A DNA stretch of 42,207 bases from Bacteroidota bacterium. GTDB taxonomy: Bacteria > Bacteroidota > Ignavibacteria > UBA10030 > BY39. The translations under genes were made by a program, and so were the position numbers. Position 1 is the stretch's first letter, and each line of letters starts with the position of its first letter. The notes under the pieces are model-generated. The model was not told where the DNA came from. It saw only the letters and a list, made by a program, of their open reading frames with translations, and made no database searches. The DNA is taken from positions 1 to 42,207 of the forward strand of contig JAUXOG010000041.1 of NCBI GenBank assembly GCA_030682385.1. The letters run 5' to 3'. Shown here one piece after another: positions 34,761-42,207 of the stretch.

Positions 34761-36053
34761 TTATTTTTCCATTTTATACATTTCTTCTATTAAGTTTTGA
34801 TATTTATCTTCAATAACGTTCCGGCGCATTTTTAAAGTAGGAGTCATTTCGCCCCCTTCTAACGATAATGGTTTGCTCAGTAATACAAACTTGCGGACAC
34901 GTTCATAATTTGATAAATCTTTTTGGAGTGTTGCGACCTCTTTATCGATTATCTCATAGATTTCTTCTTTCGAAACCAAATCTTCATCGTTGGTGTATGA
35001 AATTTTATTTCTGTCGGCATATTCCCGGACGGCATCGAAATCAGGAACAATTAAAGCCGATAAAAACATTCGACGGTCGCCAATGAGAACGAATTGATCG
35101 ATGTACTTACTTTGCAAGAACATTCCTTCGATTGGCTGAGGATAAATATTTTTACCACCTGAACTTACAAACATATGTTTTTTTCTGTCGGTAATCACAA
35201 GGAAACCATCCGCATCGAAGATCCCTATATCACCGGTATGCAGCCAACCTTCTTTATCTATAGCTTCCTCGGTTGCTTTTTTATTATTCCAATAACCGGT
35301 CATAATATTAGGCCCTCGGGCTAAAATTTCGCCATCGGAAGCAATTTTTACCTCGACTCCGGGAATTGGTTTACCGACAGAGCCAAATTTATAATCATCC
35401 AAACGGTTTGCCGAAATTACGGGCGACGATTCAGTTAAACCGTATCCTTCGATAATTTGTAAACCGACAGCTTCAAAAAATTCGCCGTACTCTCTTCCTA
35501 ATGCAGCGCCACCTGAAACAAAATATTTAATTCTACCACCTGTTGCAGTTTTTAGTTTATGAAACACTATTTTATCGGCAATCCTGTGTTGTAACGATAG
35601 GCTCACGGAAATCCGTCCTGATTTTTTTGCTTTCGCATAATCGCTACCTACTTTAATTGCCCAATTAAAAATTTTCCGCCGGGCGGCAGGAGCTGATTCA
35701 ACTTGATTTTTAATACGGTTATAAATTCGTTCAAACAAACGGGGAACAGAAGTCATTATTGTCGGGTGTACTTCTGCCAAATTATCCCGGACAGTTTCAA
35801 CGCTTTCGGCATAAGCAATAGTTGCACCGCACGACATAGCAGTGTAATAACCCGCCATCCGCTCGAATGAATGGCACAATGGTAAGAACGAGAGAAAAAC
35901 ATCCTGGTCGTCGATTGGCATAAAGGATGCCGAGGTAGTAATATTACTGACTAAATTAGAATGTGTCAGAATTACACCTTTGGGGTTTCCCGTAGTACCG
36001 GAAGTATAAATGATAGTTAACATATCGTTTGGCGAAACCTGCGTTTTGTTCTT
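34761..36053 (-). pseudogene. Long-chain acyl-CoA synthetase, C-terminal portion after in-frame stop
   Basis: The adenylate-forming domain continues in the same frame after the TAA at 36056-36054. It contains the P-loop YTSGTTGNPKG, GYGLTESSP, GWLHTGDIG, ITDRKKHMFVSSGGKN and the terminal lysine in EMTPTLKMRR, that is, nearly all catalytic motifs. The first ATG in this portion is at 36023, just before the P-loop, so a separately translated fragment would lack the N-terminal third. Joined, the two pieces make a normal acyl-CoA synthetase of about 605 residues. Loss of function, readthrough or a base-call error are the alternatives. It is followed at 2 bases by the exported-protein gene. Confidence 0.85.
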
Positions 36054-36578
36054 TTAAAAATAGTCAGGATTTTTTTTCAAAAACTGATTTCCTGATTCGC
36101 GAACAGCATTATAGCTCAATATTCGTTCATCAAACTCAACGTTCTTATCGGATAAAACTATAACTTTTTCAAGTGTTTTTACTTCGCTAAATATTTTTTT
36201 AACTTTGTTCAATTGAAACTGATTCGATACAATCGCAAAACGGATACTCGCATCGTTGAAAATATATTCGATTTGTTTGGCTGTAAGAGTCGGATATATC
36301 GGAACATCAACACCGCCTAAGGTATGTATCGCAATATCCGAAACTACCCATTCAGGTCGATTTTCAGATATTAAAGCTACCCGTTCTCCTTTTTTTACAC
36401 CCAAGTTCATCAGCCCGATAGCAAAATCGTGCGAGAGTTGCTTGAGTTCTGAGTATTTAATATCTACATATTTACCATCTACTTTGTGTTTTAGAATTGG
36501 TCGATCGCTTGATGAATATTTTTCAAAAATATTATCGAACATTTCTTTGATTGTTGTAAATTGCACTGAAAGTCCCAT
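36054..36578 (-). pseudogene. Long-chain acyl-CoA synthetase, N-terminal portion (ends at in-frame TAA)
   Basis: 174 residues starting at ATG 36578, homologous to the N-terminal substrate-binding part of AMP-binding enzymes (YSELKQLSHDFAIGLMNLGV, RVALISENRPEW, GGVDVPIYPTLTAKQIEYIF). It terminates at DYF-TAA, immediately followed in the same frame by KNKTQVSPND and the P-loop of the enzyme. A single change from a sense codon such as GAA would explain the stop. Intact, the enzyme would activate long-chain fatty acids to acyl-CoA. It is the first gene of the minus-strand cluster and divergent from nrdJ. Confidence 0.85.
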
Positions 36579-36768
36579 AAGAACACCTTTGAGTTTGATT
36601 TATGATATTTGATTTAATAGATAATAATTTATCGAGTGATAATTTCGTCTAAAAATAGCTTAAGTTATGATAAAAATCAAGCCTTACAAAAAATAACTCG
36701 GTAGATTACTTCCCTATCGGCTCGACAGGAAAATTTTTGAAAATATTTTTCAAAAATAATTTTTCTCC

Positions 36769-36799
36769 TTGCTTTATTGTGAGGAGTGCTTTATATTTG
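36769..36799 (+). promoter_or_regulatory. Promoter of the class II ribonucleotide reductase gene
   Basis: TTG (36769-36771), 20 bases, then TATATTTG (36792-36799), a full match to the Bacteroidetes-type TAnnTTTG element. Transcription would start near 36806, downstream of the GTG that opens the longest frame, which supports translation from ATG 36858. An imperfect AT-rich palindrome (36735-36755) just upstream could be an operator. Confidence 0.6.
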
Positions 36800-36857
36800 C
36801 ACACAGAAATTTTACCAATATTTTTTTTTCAACGCAATGAGTAAGGGGAAAAACTCA

Positions 36858-39587
36858 ATGACCAAAAAAGAGGCAAGTGTTCTTGCCCGCGACATAGATA
36901 ATTTACTCTTTTCTGAATTGGCAACTCCACTTCAAAAAAGAGGATTAAAGATACATAGATACCTTACAAAAAAAGAAACGCACCCATTCGATGAGATCGA
37001 GTGGGAACTTCGCACTGCAGCTATCACAAACGAAAAAGGCGAAGTGATATTCGAACAACAAAATGTAGAAGTGCCAAAAACGTGGTCGATGACTGCGACT
37101 AATGTTGTTGTATCAAAATATTTCAGCGGAAAAATTGGAACGCCCGAACGTGAACACAGCGCTAAACAACTCGTTGAGCGTGTTGCCAGAACTATCGCCG
37201 ATTGGGGTTTCCGTGATGGCTATTTTGATTCGGATATAGACGCTGAAAATTTTTACTCTGAACTCACCTACCTGTTAGTAAATCAACATTTAGCATTCAA
37301 CAGCCCTGTTTGGTTTAACTGCGGCATCGAGCCAAAACCACAGTGTTCGGCTTGTTTCATCAATTCTATTCGTGATACTATGGAATCGATACTCGATTTA
37401 GCCAAAACTGAGGGACTTTTATTCAAATGGGGATCAGGTACGGGAACAAATCTATCAATATTACGCTCATCCCGCGAACACCTTTCAGGTGGCGGAACTG
37501 CTTCGGGTCCTGTCTCCTTTATGAAAGGTTACGATGCTTTTGCGGGTGTAATAAAATCTGGTGGTAAAACCCGCCGCGCTGCAAAAATGGTTATACTGAA
37601 TATTGAGCACCCCGATATTCTTGATTTTATTCGTTGCAAATCATTTGAAGAAAAGAAAGCTTGGGCATTAATTGAATCGGGCTACGATGGTGGTTTCAAC
37701 ATTCCCGGCGGCGCTTATGATTCTGTAGCTTATCAAAACGCAAATCATTCTGTCCGGGTTACCGATGAGTTCATGACTGCTACCGTCAAAGGTGGTAAGT
37801 GGGTAACTAAATCTGTTATGGACAACATGCCTGTTGATACATACGAAGCAAAATCGTTGATGAAAGAGGTTGCCGAAGCAACATGGATATGCGGTGATCC
37901 CGGTTTACAATTTCATACAACAATAAATAAGTGGCACACTTGCCCAAACACTGCACCAATTAACGCATCGAATCCATGCAGCGAGTATATGTTTTTGGAT
38001 GATAGCGCCTGCAACCTCTCCTCATTAAACTTGATGAAATTCAGAACTGACGACGGTGAGTTCGACGTAAGAAAGTTCTGCCATGCGGTTAACATCGCAA
38101 TAATTGCTCAGGAAGTTATTGTCGGAAATTCAAGCTATCCTACAAAAGCAATCGAAAAGAATAGCCATGACTTCAGACCACTTGGTTTAGGTTATGCGAA
38201 CTTAGGCGCCTTGCTTATGGCTCGCGGACTTCCATACGATAGTGATGCCGGACGTGCTTATGCCGCCGCAATAACTGCCTTGATGACCGGGCAGGCATAC
38301 AAACAATCTGCAATTATTTCGAAAACCAAAGGTACGTTCGCAGGGTTTCCATTTAACCGCGAACCAATGCTGCGAGTGATCAAAATGCACGGTGTTGAAG
38401 CTGACCATATTTCTGACCGTTATGCACCGAGCGATCTGCTAACAGCCGCACGAAAAGTTTGGGACGATGCTTATGCAATCGGAAAAGAGCACGGATTCCG
38501 TAACTCACAAGTTACTGTCCTGGCTCCCACCGGAACAATCGGTTTTATGATGGACTGCGACACAACAGGAGTTGAACCTGATATAGCTTTAGTGAAATAT
38601 AAAAAATTAGTGGGTGGCGGGTTTATGAAAATTGTGAATAATACTGTCCCCGAAGCTCTCCTCAGATTAAATTACGATGAAGAACAAATCGAACACATAC
38701 TTGCATACATACAAAAAAACGACACCATCGAAGGTGCTCCACATTTTAACGAAGAGCACTTACCAATCTTCGATTGTGCATTTAAACCGGCGAAAGGCAA
38801 ACGATCTATTCAATACCTCGGACACATTCAGATGATGGCAGCCGTTCAACCGTTCATATCAGGTGCCATTTCAAAAACTGTGAATATGCCGAATGAAGTA
38901 ACTATTGATGATATCCAGAATGCTTATATCGAAGCGTGGCGATTAGGACTCAAATCAATCGCTGTTTACCGCGACGGGTCGAAACGGACTCAACCACTTA
39001 ACACCTCTGTGGATAGCGAGAATGTTAAAAAACAACAAGCATTCAGACGGCGTTTAGCCGATGAGCGGCAAGCTATCACGCACAAGTTTTCGATTGCCGG
39101 ACACGAAGGATACTTTACAGTTGGATTATATGAAGATGGGCAACCGGGCGAAATATTTATCACAATGTCGAAGGAAGGTTCAACGATATCCGGATTGATG
39201 GATGCTTTTGCCACCTCGATCTCGATGGCTTTGCAGTATGGTGTTCCTTTAAAAGTTTTGATTGATAAATTCAGTCACATGCGTTTCGAACCGAGCGGAT
39301 TTACAAACAATAGAGACATTCCGATGGCTAAATCTATTTTAGATTATATATTCCGCTGGTTGAGTAAAAAGTTTGTTCTGAATCCCGATATTTCAATCAC
39401 AATTTCACCTGAAGCCACATCGGAAATAGAATTCTCTATAGAAAGCCAAAAAACAGCAGCAAAAGAAGCCGAAGTGTACAAAGCACAATCGGACGCTCCT
39501 CCCTGTCACGAATGTGGCAGCTTAATGGTCAGAAGCGGTAGTTGTTATAAATGTATGAACTGCGGTGCCACATCAGGTTGCTCTTAA
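36858..39587 (+). CDS. nrdJ: Adenosylcobalamin-dependent (class II) ribonucleotide reductase
   Basis: I use ATG 36858 (909 residues), preceded by AAGGGG at 9 bases; the frame could be extended to GTG 36786, but that lies at or before the likely transcription start. Class II hallmarks: the NSPVWFNCGIE cysteine region, ACFINSIRDTMESIL, the active-site NPCSEYMFLDDSACNLSSLNL block, LAPTGTIGFMMDCDTTGVEPD and AYIEAWRLGLKSIAVYRDGSK. The C-terminal CHECG...CYKCMNCGATSGCS cysteine tail probably re-reduces the active site and binds zinc. It converts ribonucleotides to deoxyribonucleotides using vitamin B12, independent of oxygen. No cobalamin riboswitch was recognised in the short leader. Confidence 0.95.
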   Translation: MTKKEASVLARDIDNLLFSELATPLQKRGLKIHRYLTKKETHPFDEIEWELRTAAITNEKGEVIFEQQNVEVPKTWSMTATNVVVSKYFSGKIGTPEREHSAKQLVERVARTIADWGFRDGYFDSDIDAENFYSELTYLLVNQHLAFNSPVWFNCGIEPKPQCSACFINSIRDTMESILDLAKTEGLLFKWGSGTGTNLSILRSSREHLSGGGTASGPVSFMKGYDAFAGVIKSGGKTRRAAKMVILNIEHPDILDFIRCKSFEEKKAWALIESGYDGGFNIPGGAYDSVAYQNANHSVRVTDEFMTATVKGGKWVTKSVMDNMPVDTYEAKSLMKEVAEATWICGDPGLQFHTTINKWHTCPNTAPINASNPCSEYMFLDDSACNLSSLNLMKFRTDDGEFDVRKFCHAVNIAIIAQEVIVGNSSYPTKAIEKNSHDFRPLGLGYANLGALLMARGLPYDSDAGRAYAAAITALMTGQAYKQSAIISKTKGTFAGFPFNREPMLRVIKMHGVEADHISDRYAPSDLLTAARKVWDDAYAIGKEHGFRNSQVTVLAPTGTIGFMMDCDTTGVEPDIALVKYKKLVGGGFMKIVNNTVPEALLRLNYDEEQIEHILAYIQKNDTIEGAPHFNEEHLPIFDCAFKPAKGKRSIQYLGHIQMMAAVQPFISGAISKTVNMPNEVTIDDIQNAYIEAWRLGLKSIAVYRDGSKRTQPLNTSVDSENVKKQQAFRRRLADERQAITHKFSIAGHEGYFTVGLYEDGQPGEIFITMSKEGSTISGLMDAFATSISMALQYGVPLKVLIDKFSHMRFEPSGFTNNRDIPMAKSILDYIFRWLSKKFVLNPDISITISPEATSEIEFSIESQKTAAKEAEVYKAQSDAPPCHECGSLMVRSGSCYKCMNCGATSGCS

Positions 39588-39619
39588 TTCTACTCCACAA
39601 ATAAATCCAATTCTCTAAA

Positions 39620-40234
39620 GTGGTCGCTGAAAAGATTAAAACTCCTAATTTTTTAACGGTAATAGTCGGTATTTTGGCTATCATATCCGCCTCCGGATTT
39701 TCATATTTAATCCATCAATTTGCCCACATAGAAGCGGCTGAGTATTTTTGTAACAGCAATCTATCGCTGATGAAAGGTGTCCTAAATGTTCACAACGATT
39801 GTATCCTCGATCATAATTGTGTGATGTCGGTTTTGGCGGGACCTTTTTCTAATATATTTCTTACAATCATCTCCTTATGGATACTTACCAAATTTCCGTA
39901 TAATCATTTCATAACCTCATTAGCTTTAATTAATGCTTCGGCTCGTATCGGCGAGGGGTTCATATTACTTTTGCAGATGCTCTTGTTCCGTTATAATCCT
40001 ACAATCGTGAACGATGAACGATATGTATTGGGATTCATCAACTTTCCCGATATGTCAAGTGCATTAGTTATACTTTTCTTTTACATTTTATTTTTTGGAG
40101 TTATGATAATTATCGGAATTCGGACTTTTGCCTGGAAGGGCTGGTGGAAATGGGTATTCGTTTCGGCTGCAATTATTTTACAGATTCCTCTTAATGCACT
40201 CTTCCAAAAATATTTTTACCTGCTCTACGGTTAA
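39620..40234 (+). CDS. M50-like polytopic membrane protein with altered HExxH
   Basis: 204 residues, about five hydrophobic segments (12-34, 68-90, 94-118, 138-165, 172-200). The first helix ends with LIHQFAH (H32, Q33, H36), and a second conserved site-2-protease feature, VLAGPFSN (73-78 A-G-P-F-S-N), follows at the usual distance. The fold therefore looks like an M50 intramembrane metalloprotease, but the catalytic Glu is Gln and the later LDG motif is not evident, so it is probably inactive as a protease. The start is GTG 39620 without a clear ribosome-binding site. It follows nrdJ by 32 bases and may be cotranscribed. Confidence 0.6.
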   Translation: MVAEKIKTPNFLTVIVGILAIISASGFSYLIHQFAHIEAAEYFCNSNLSLMKGVLNVHNDCILDHNCVMSVLAGPFSNIFLTIISLWILTKFPYNHFITSLALINASARIGEGFILLLQMLLFRYNPTIVNDERYVLGFINFPDMSSALVILFFYILFFGVMIIIGIRTFAWKGWWKWVFVSAAIILQIPLNALFQKYFYLLYG

Positions 40235-40528
40235 TGAGGTAATCTGGTAAAGTCTTTCGGGCAAACTACCAACTGGTTTCCCCGCTTCGCATTTACCGAG
40301 ATTCACAACTTCACTCTCTTCAATTTTCCCTTCTAATTTCTGTCTATTTAGAATCGACATTTTTACATACGTGTTGGGTGTTCCATTATATTCGTGTGTA
40401 TTCGTGGAATTTGTGGATTATTTTTTTGCCACGAAATACACTAAATCCAATGTAGCAAAGGTGCAACATCTTTTACACTAAATTCGGGTGTCTTAACTAC
40501 GAAAACAGGAAGAACGGCTCGCCAACCA

Positions 40529-40553
40529 AAGCTTCAGCGTAGTATGGCGGAGA
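40529..40553. repeat. 25-base direct repeat, distal copy
   Basis: Identical to 40915-40939. It includes GCTTCAGCGTAGTATGGCGGAG, whose TGGCGGAGA end equals the 3' end of tRNA-Ser including CCA on the opposite strand. Confidence 0.75.
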
Positions 40554-40718
40554 GGGAGTCCACCTACGCTAAAGCTTCGGTGGACAGACGAACTTTTACT
40601 CCTTTTTGGTACTATCATCTTAAAGTAGAAAAGCGGAGAGGGAGTCCACCTACGTTAAAGCTTCGGTGGACAGACGAACTTTTACTCCTTTTTGGTACTA
40701 TCATCTTAAAGTAGAAAG
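40547..40718. repeat. Two tandem copies of an 86-bp repeat
   Basis: GCGGAGAGGGAGTCCACC starts at 40547 and 40633, and GCGGAGAGGGAG begins a third partial copy at 40719. The two full copies differ at only a few positions. Each contains a TCCACC...GGTGGA inverted repeat around TAAAGCTTCGG. Confidence 0.85.
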
Positions 40719-40930
40719 GCGGAGAGGGAGAGTCCGACTCCGCCTTACAGCTACGTCGGATAAAATTCTATCAATATATCAATCGCTTGTCCATCAAGGC
40801 TTTATAAAAAGGGATCTAAAACTTTGGAATAGAAATAAGCAAAATATTTTTCCTGTTTCAATTTCTTCTTTGCTTTTCATTTTAACAATCCTGTTTGATC
40901 TTGAATGCCATACGAAGCTTCAGCGTAGTA

Positions 40931-41020
40931 TGGCGGAGAAGGTGGGATTCGAACCCACGATACCCTTACGGGTACACCGGTTTTCGAGACCGGCTCTTTC
41001 AACCACTCAGACACCTCTCC
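40931..41020 (-). tRNA. tRNA-Ser(CGA) with encoded CCA
   Basis: 90 bases on the minus strand. The acceptor is GGAGAGG/CTTCTCC (one G-U), discriminator G, and CCA encoded at 40933-40931. The anticodon arm CCGGT-CTCGAAA-ACCGG has anticodon CGA. A long class II variable arm (TACCCGTAAGGGTA) and T arm GGGTTCGAATCCC are present. Confidence 0.95.
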
Positions 41021-41282
41021 TAAAGATATCAAATTAATTTGCGGGCTTAATTTAGAAAATTATTGGCTCATTTGCAAAATTTGTAGAATTTACATCCATA
41101 ATTGTACAAAACTGTAAAATTTGGCAGGTTTTACCTGAATTATGATTTTACGAAAATCCTTGTATCCTAATGCCTTATATGAAGTTAGCAAGATATATAA
41201 ATATTATCATCGGTTCTAAACCGTCTGGCATTACCATTGAAGAACTATCAATAAATAAAAACAAGTAGAAAAAATCACATAT

Positions 41283-41926
41283 ATGTTTCATCATACTGAA
41301 AAATTAGAAAATTATCAGCCACCCGCCTCGAATATTTTCCACCCACGGCTTGCTTGGATGTTGTATTATAAACAAGTGCAGAGTGTAGCTAAAGTGTGTG
41401 AAAAATTTTGCATCAGCAGGAAAACATTTTACAAGTGGTGGAACAGATATTACAAATCGGGTTATTCTCAAAACAGTTTAATAGACGAATCGCGAAAACC
41501 GCATACGTCGCCACTTGCCACACCGAAATATATTGTTAAAAAAATAATCGAAGCAAAACTGTTAACAGGATACGGACAGCGCCGGCTGCGAAACTATTTA
41601 ATCGAAAATCATAATATCAATTTATCTGAGCATACTATTTGGAAACTACTAAAACAGAATTTAGTGAATGCTGAATTATCTCTTGACAATACTCCGGATA
41701 TTCATCTAATCAAGCAGCCGGGAGAGATGAAGTGAATTTAGAGATATTCGATATCAAACCGTATCTAACAAGCTTACAGGGTGTTTTATACACTGCTATT
41801 GACAGTGTAACTCATCTAAAAATTTCAAAAATATACGAAGAACCATCTTCAATAAATACACACGACTTCCTTCAATTAATTATTGAAAAATTTCCGTTTA
41901 AAATAAAAATGCTGATTATTCACTGA
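41283..41926 (+). pseudogene. IS481-like transposase, frameshifted and truncated
   Basis: The first part (41283-41735) has the N-terminal helix-turn-helix of IS481/ISL3-like integrases (QSVAKVCEKFCISRKTFYKW) and a second HTH (GYGQRRLRNYLIENHNINLS). The catalytic-domain start (DIKPYLTSLQ...YTAIDSVTHLKISKIYEE) continues in another frame from 41732, joined only through an ATGA overlap. The DDE core stops at FPFKIKMLIIH, before the expected QTDNG motif, where a terminal-inverted-repeat element begins. The copy is therefore inactive. Confidence 0.75.
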
Positions 41927-42089
41927 AGTTACGCAGAACAGTCATTCTGAACGAAGTGAAGAATCTTAAACCTCAATTTTGAGCTGTTTTTAGATGTTTC
42001 TCCCGACTAGTCGGGATCAACATGACAAAAAGTCAATCCCGCCTGCCTCTCTAGTCTCAACATTGCGGGCAGGTCTGCGTAACTTCAGT
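41922..42089. mobile_element. MITE-like element with 16-bp terminal inverted repeats
   Basis: ACTGAAGTTACGCAGA (41922-41937) is perfectly inverted as TCTGCGTAACTTCAGT (42074-42089), bounding 168 bases without a coding gene. The interior is a patchwork of dispersed motifs: GTCATTCTGAACGAAGTGAAG, the palindrome CCCGACTAGTCGGG and CCCGCCTGCC...GCGGGCAGG. It begins exactly where the transposase frame breaks off. An obvious target-site duplication was not found. Confidence 0.7.
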
Positions 42090-42207
42090 AACTTATCAAG
42101 AACAACAAATTTCTGAAATCTCTTTCGTCGATGAAATCTTTCAGACTGATGCAGAATATTCGTTGTCCCAATTAGATAAACTCTACATCAAATATCTGAA
42201 CGAATAT
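42090..42207 (+). other. Open frame running off the window edge, unrecognised
   Basis: One plus-strand frame is open from the end of the inverted-repeat element to the window edge (40 codons, containing FVDEIFQTDAEYSLSQLDKL). It has no visible start and does not clearly continue the interrupted transposase. It may be the remainder of that gene or a different gene. Confidence 0.25.

Larger units (their letters stand above)
40235..40930. other. Gene-free repeat-rich interval
   Basis: No supported gene in about 700 bases. It holds a stretch with ATTCGTG-type repeats near 40394-40415, the 86-bp tandem repeat (40547-40718), a 9-bp perfect hairpin AAGGCGGAG/CTCCGCCTT (40716-40746) and two copies of a 25-base sequence that ends against tRNA-Ser. 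Open frames across it are repeat-derived. Confidence 0.7.

Noticed and set aside
36613-36857. Cobalamin riboswitch ahead of the B12-dependent reductase
   Set aside because: The leader after the likely transcription start is only about 50 bases and no B12-box-like sequence was seen.
40178-40360. 60-codon minus-strand frame
   Set aside because: It overlaps the end of the M50-like gene on the opposite strand and has no family resemblance or ribosome-binding site.
40547-40718. CRISPR array
   Set aside because: The repeats are directly adjacent 86-bp units with no unique spacers and no cas genes nearby; the 45-bp and 231-bp arrays are also contiguous tandem repeats.
40666-41037. Plus-strand frame containing VGFEPTIPLRVHRFSRP
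   Set aside because: This is the familiar translation of the antisense strand of a tRNA-Ser gene plus repeat DNA.

Overview
The window looks like chromosome from an FCB-group bacterium close to Ignavibacteria/Chlorobi/Bacteroidetes. The reasons are secreted proteins ending in type IX secretion (T9SS) sorting domains of the NYPNPFNP type, a C25 (gingipain/PorU-like) peptidase, AT-rich DNA, a tmRNA tag reading ANYDYALAA, and several candidate promoters of the Bacteroidetes TTG-N20-TAnnTTTG kind. The lineage is an inference; no rRNA is present.

Layout. 1-2640: 3' part of a large secreted MBG-repeat protein with a T9SS tail and a terminator. 2794-3492: response regulator without a recognised output domain. 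3510-6310 (minus): compact operon of NDUFA9-like SDR, YqaA/DedA-type membrane protein, RluB-type pseudouridine synthase and NudB-like Nudix hydrolase. 6442-8394: secreted BNR-propeller protein. 8404-22033 (minus): accessory/defence island. In transcription order it holds hsdM, a GIY-YIG protein, hsdS, rhuM, fic, hsdR and a YgjP-type metalloprotease, then a 45-bp tandem repeat, then a split HipA module of HipBST type (hipB-hipS-hipT) and a YiiX-like papain-fold hydrolase. 22294-26618 (minus): SET-domain protein, pdxB, tmRNA, LOG-family protein, pteridine-reductase-like SDR, tRNA-Lys(CTT), secG. 26679-36578 (minus): C25 peptidase, WecG/TagA-type and GT9 glycosyltransferases, an exported protein, and a long-chain acyl-CoA synthetase interrupted by an in-frame TAA. 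36858-39587 (plus): B12-dependent ribonucleotide reductase. 39620-40234: M50-like membrane protein whose HExxH reads HQFAH. 40235-42207: repeat-rich stretch with tRNA-Ser(CGA) and a broken IS481-like transposase ending at a MITE-like element.

The most interesting material is the island. A complete type I restriction-modification set is interleaved with Fic and RhuM genes. The fic start region carries two copies of a palindrome (TGCAAATA-N10-TATTTGCA) over a candidate promoter, which suggests that the fic-hsdR-ygjP half is separately repressed. Next to it lies a tripartite HipBST-like kinase toxin module. Across the window, members of dispersed GC-rich palindrome families also sit in frame inside coding genes (rluB, hsdS, hsdM), which suggests that they are tolerated as short peptide insertions.
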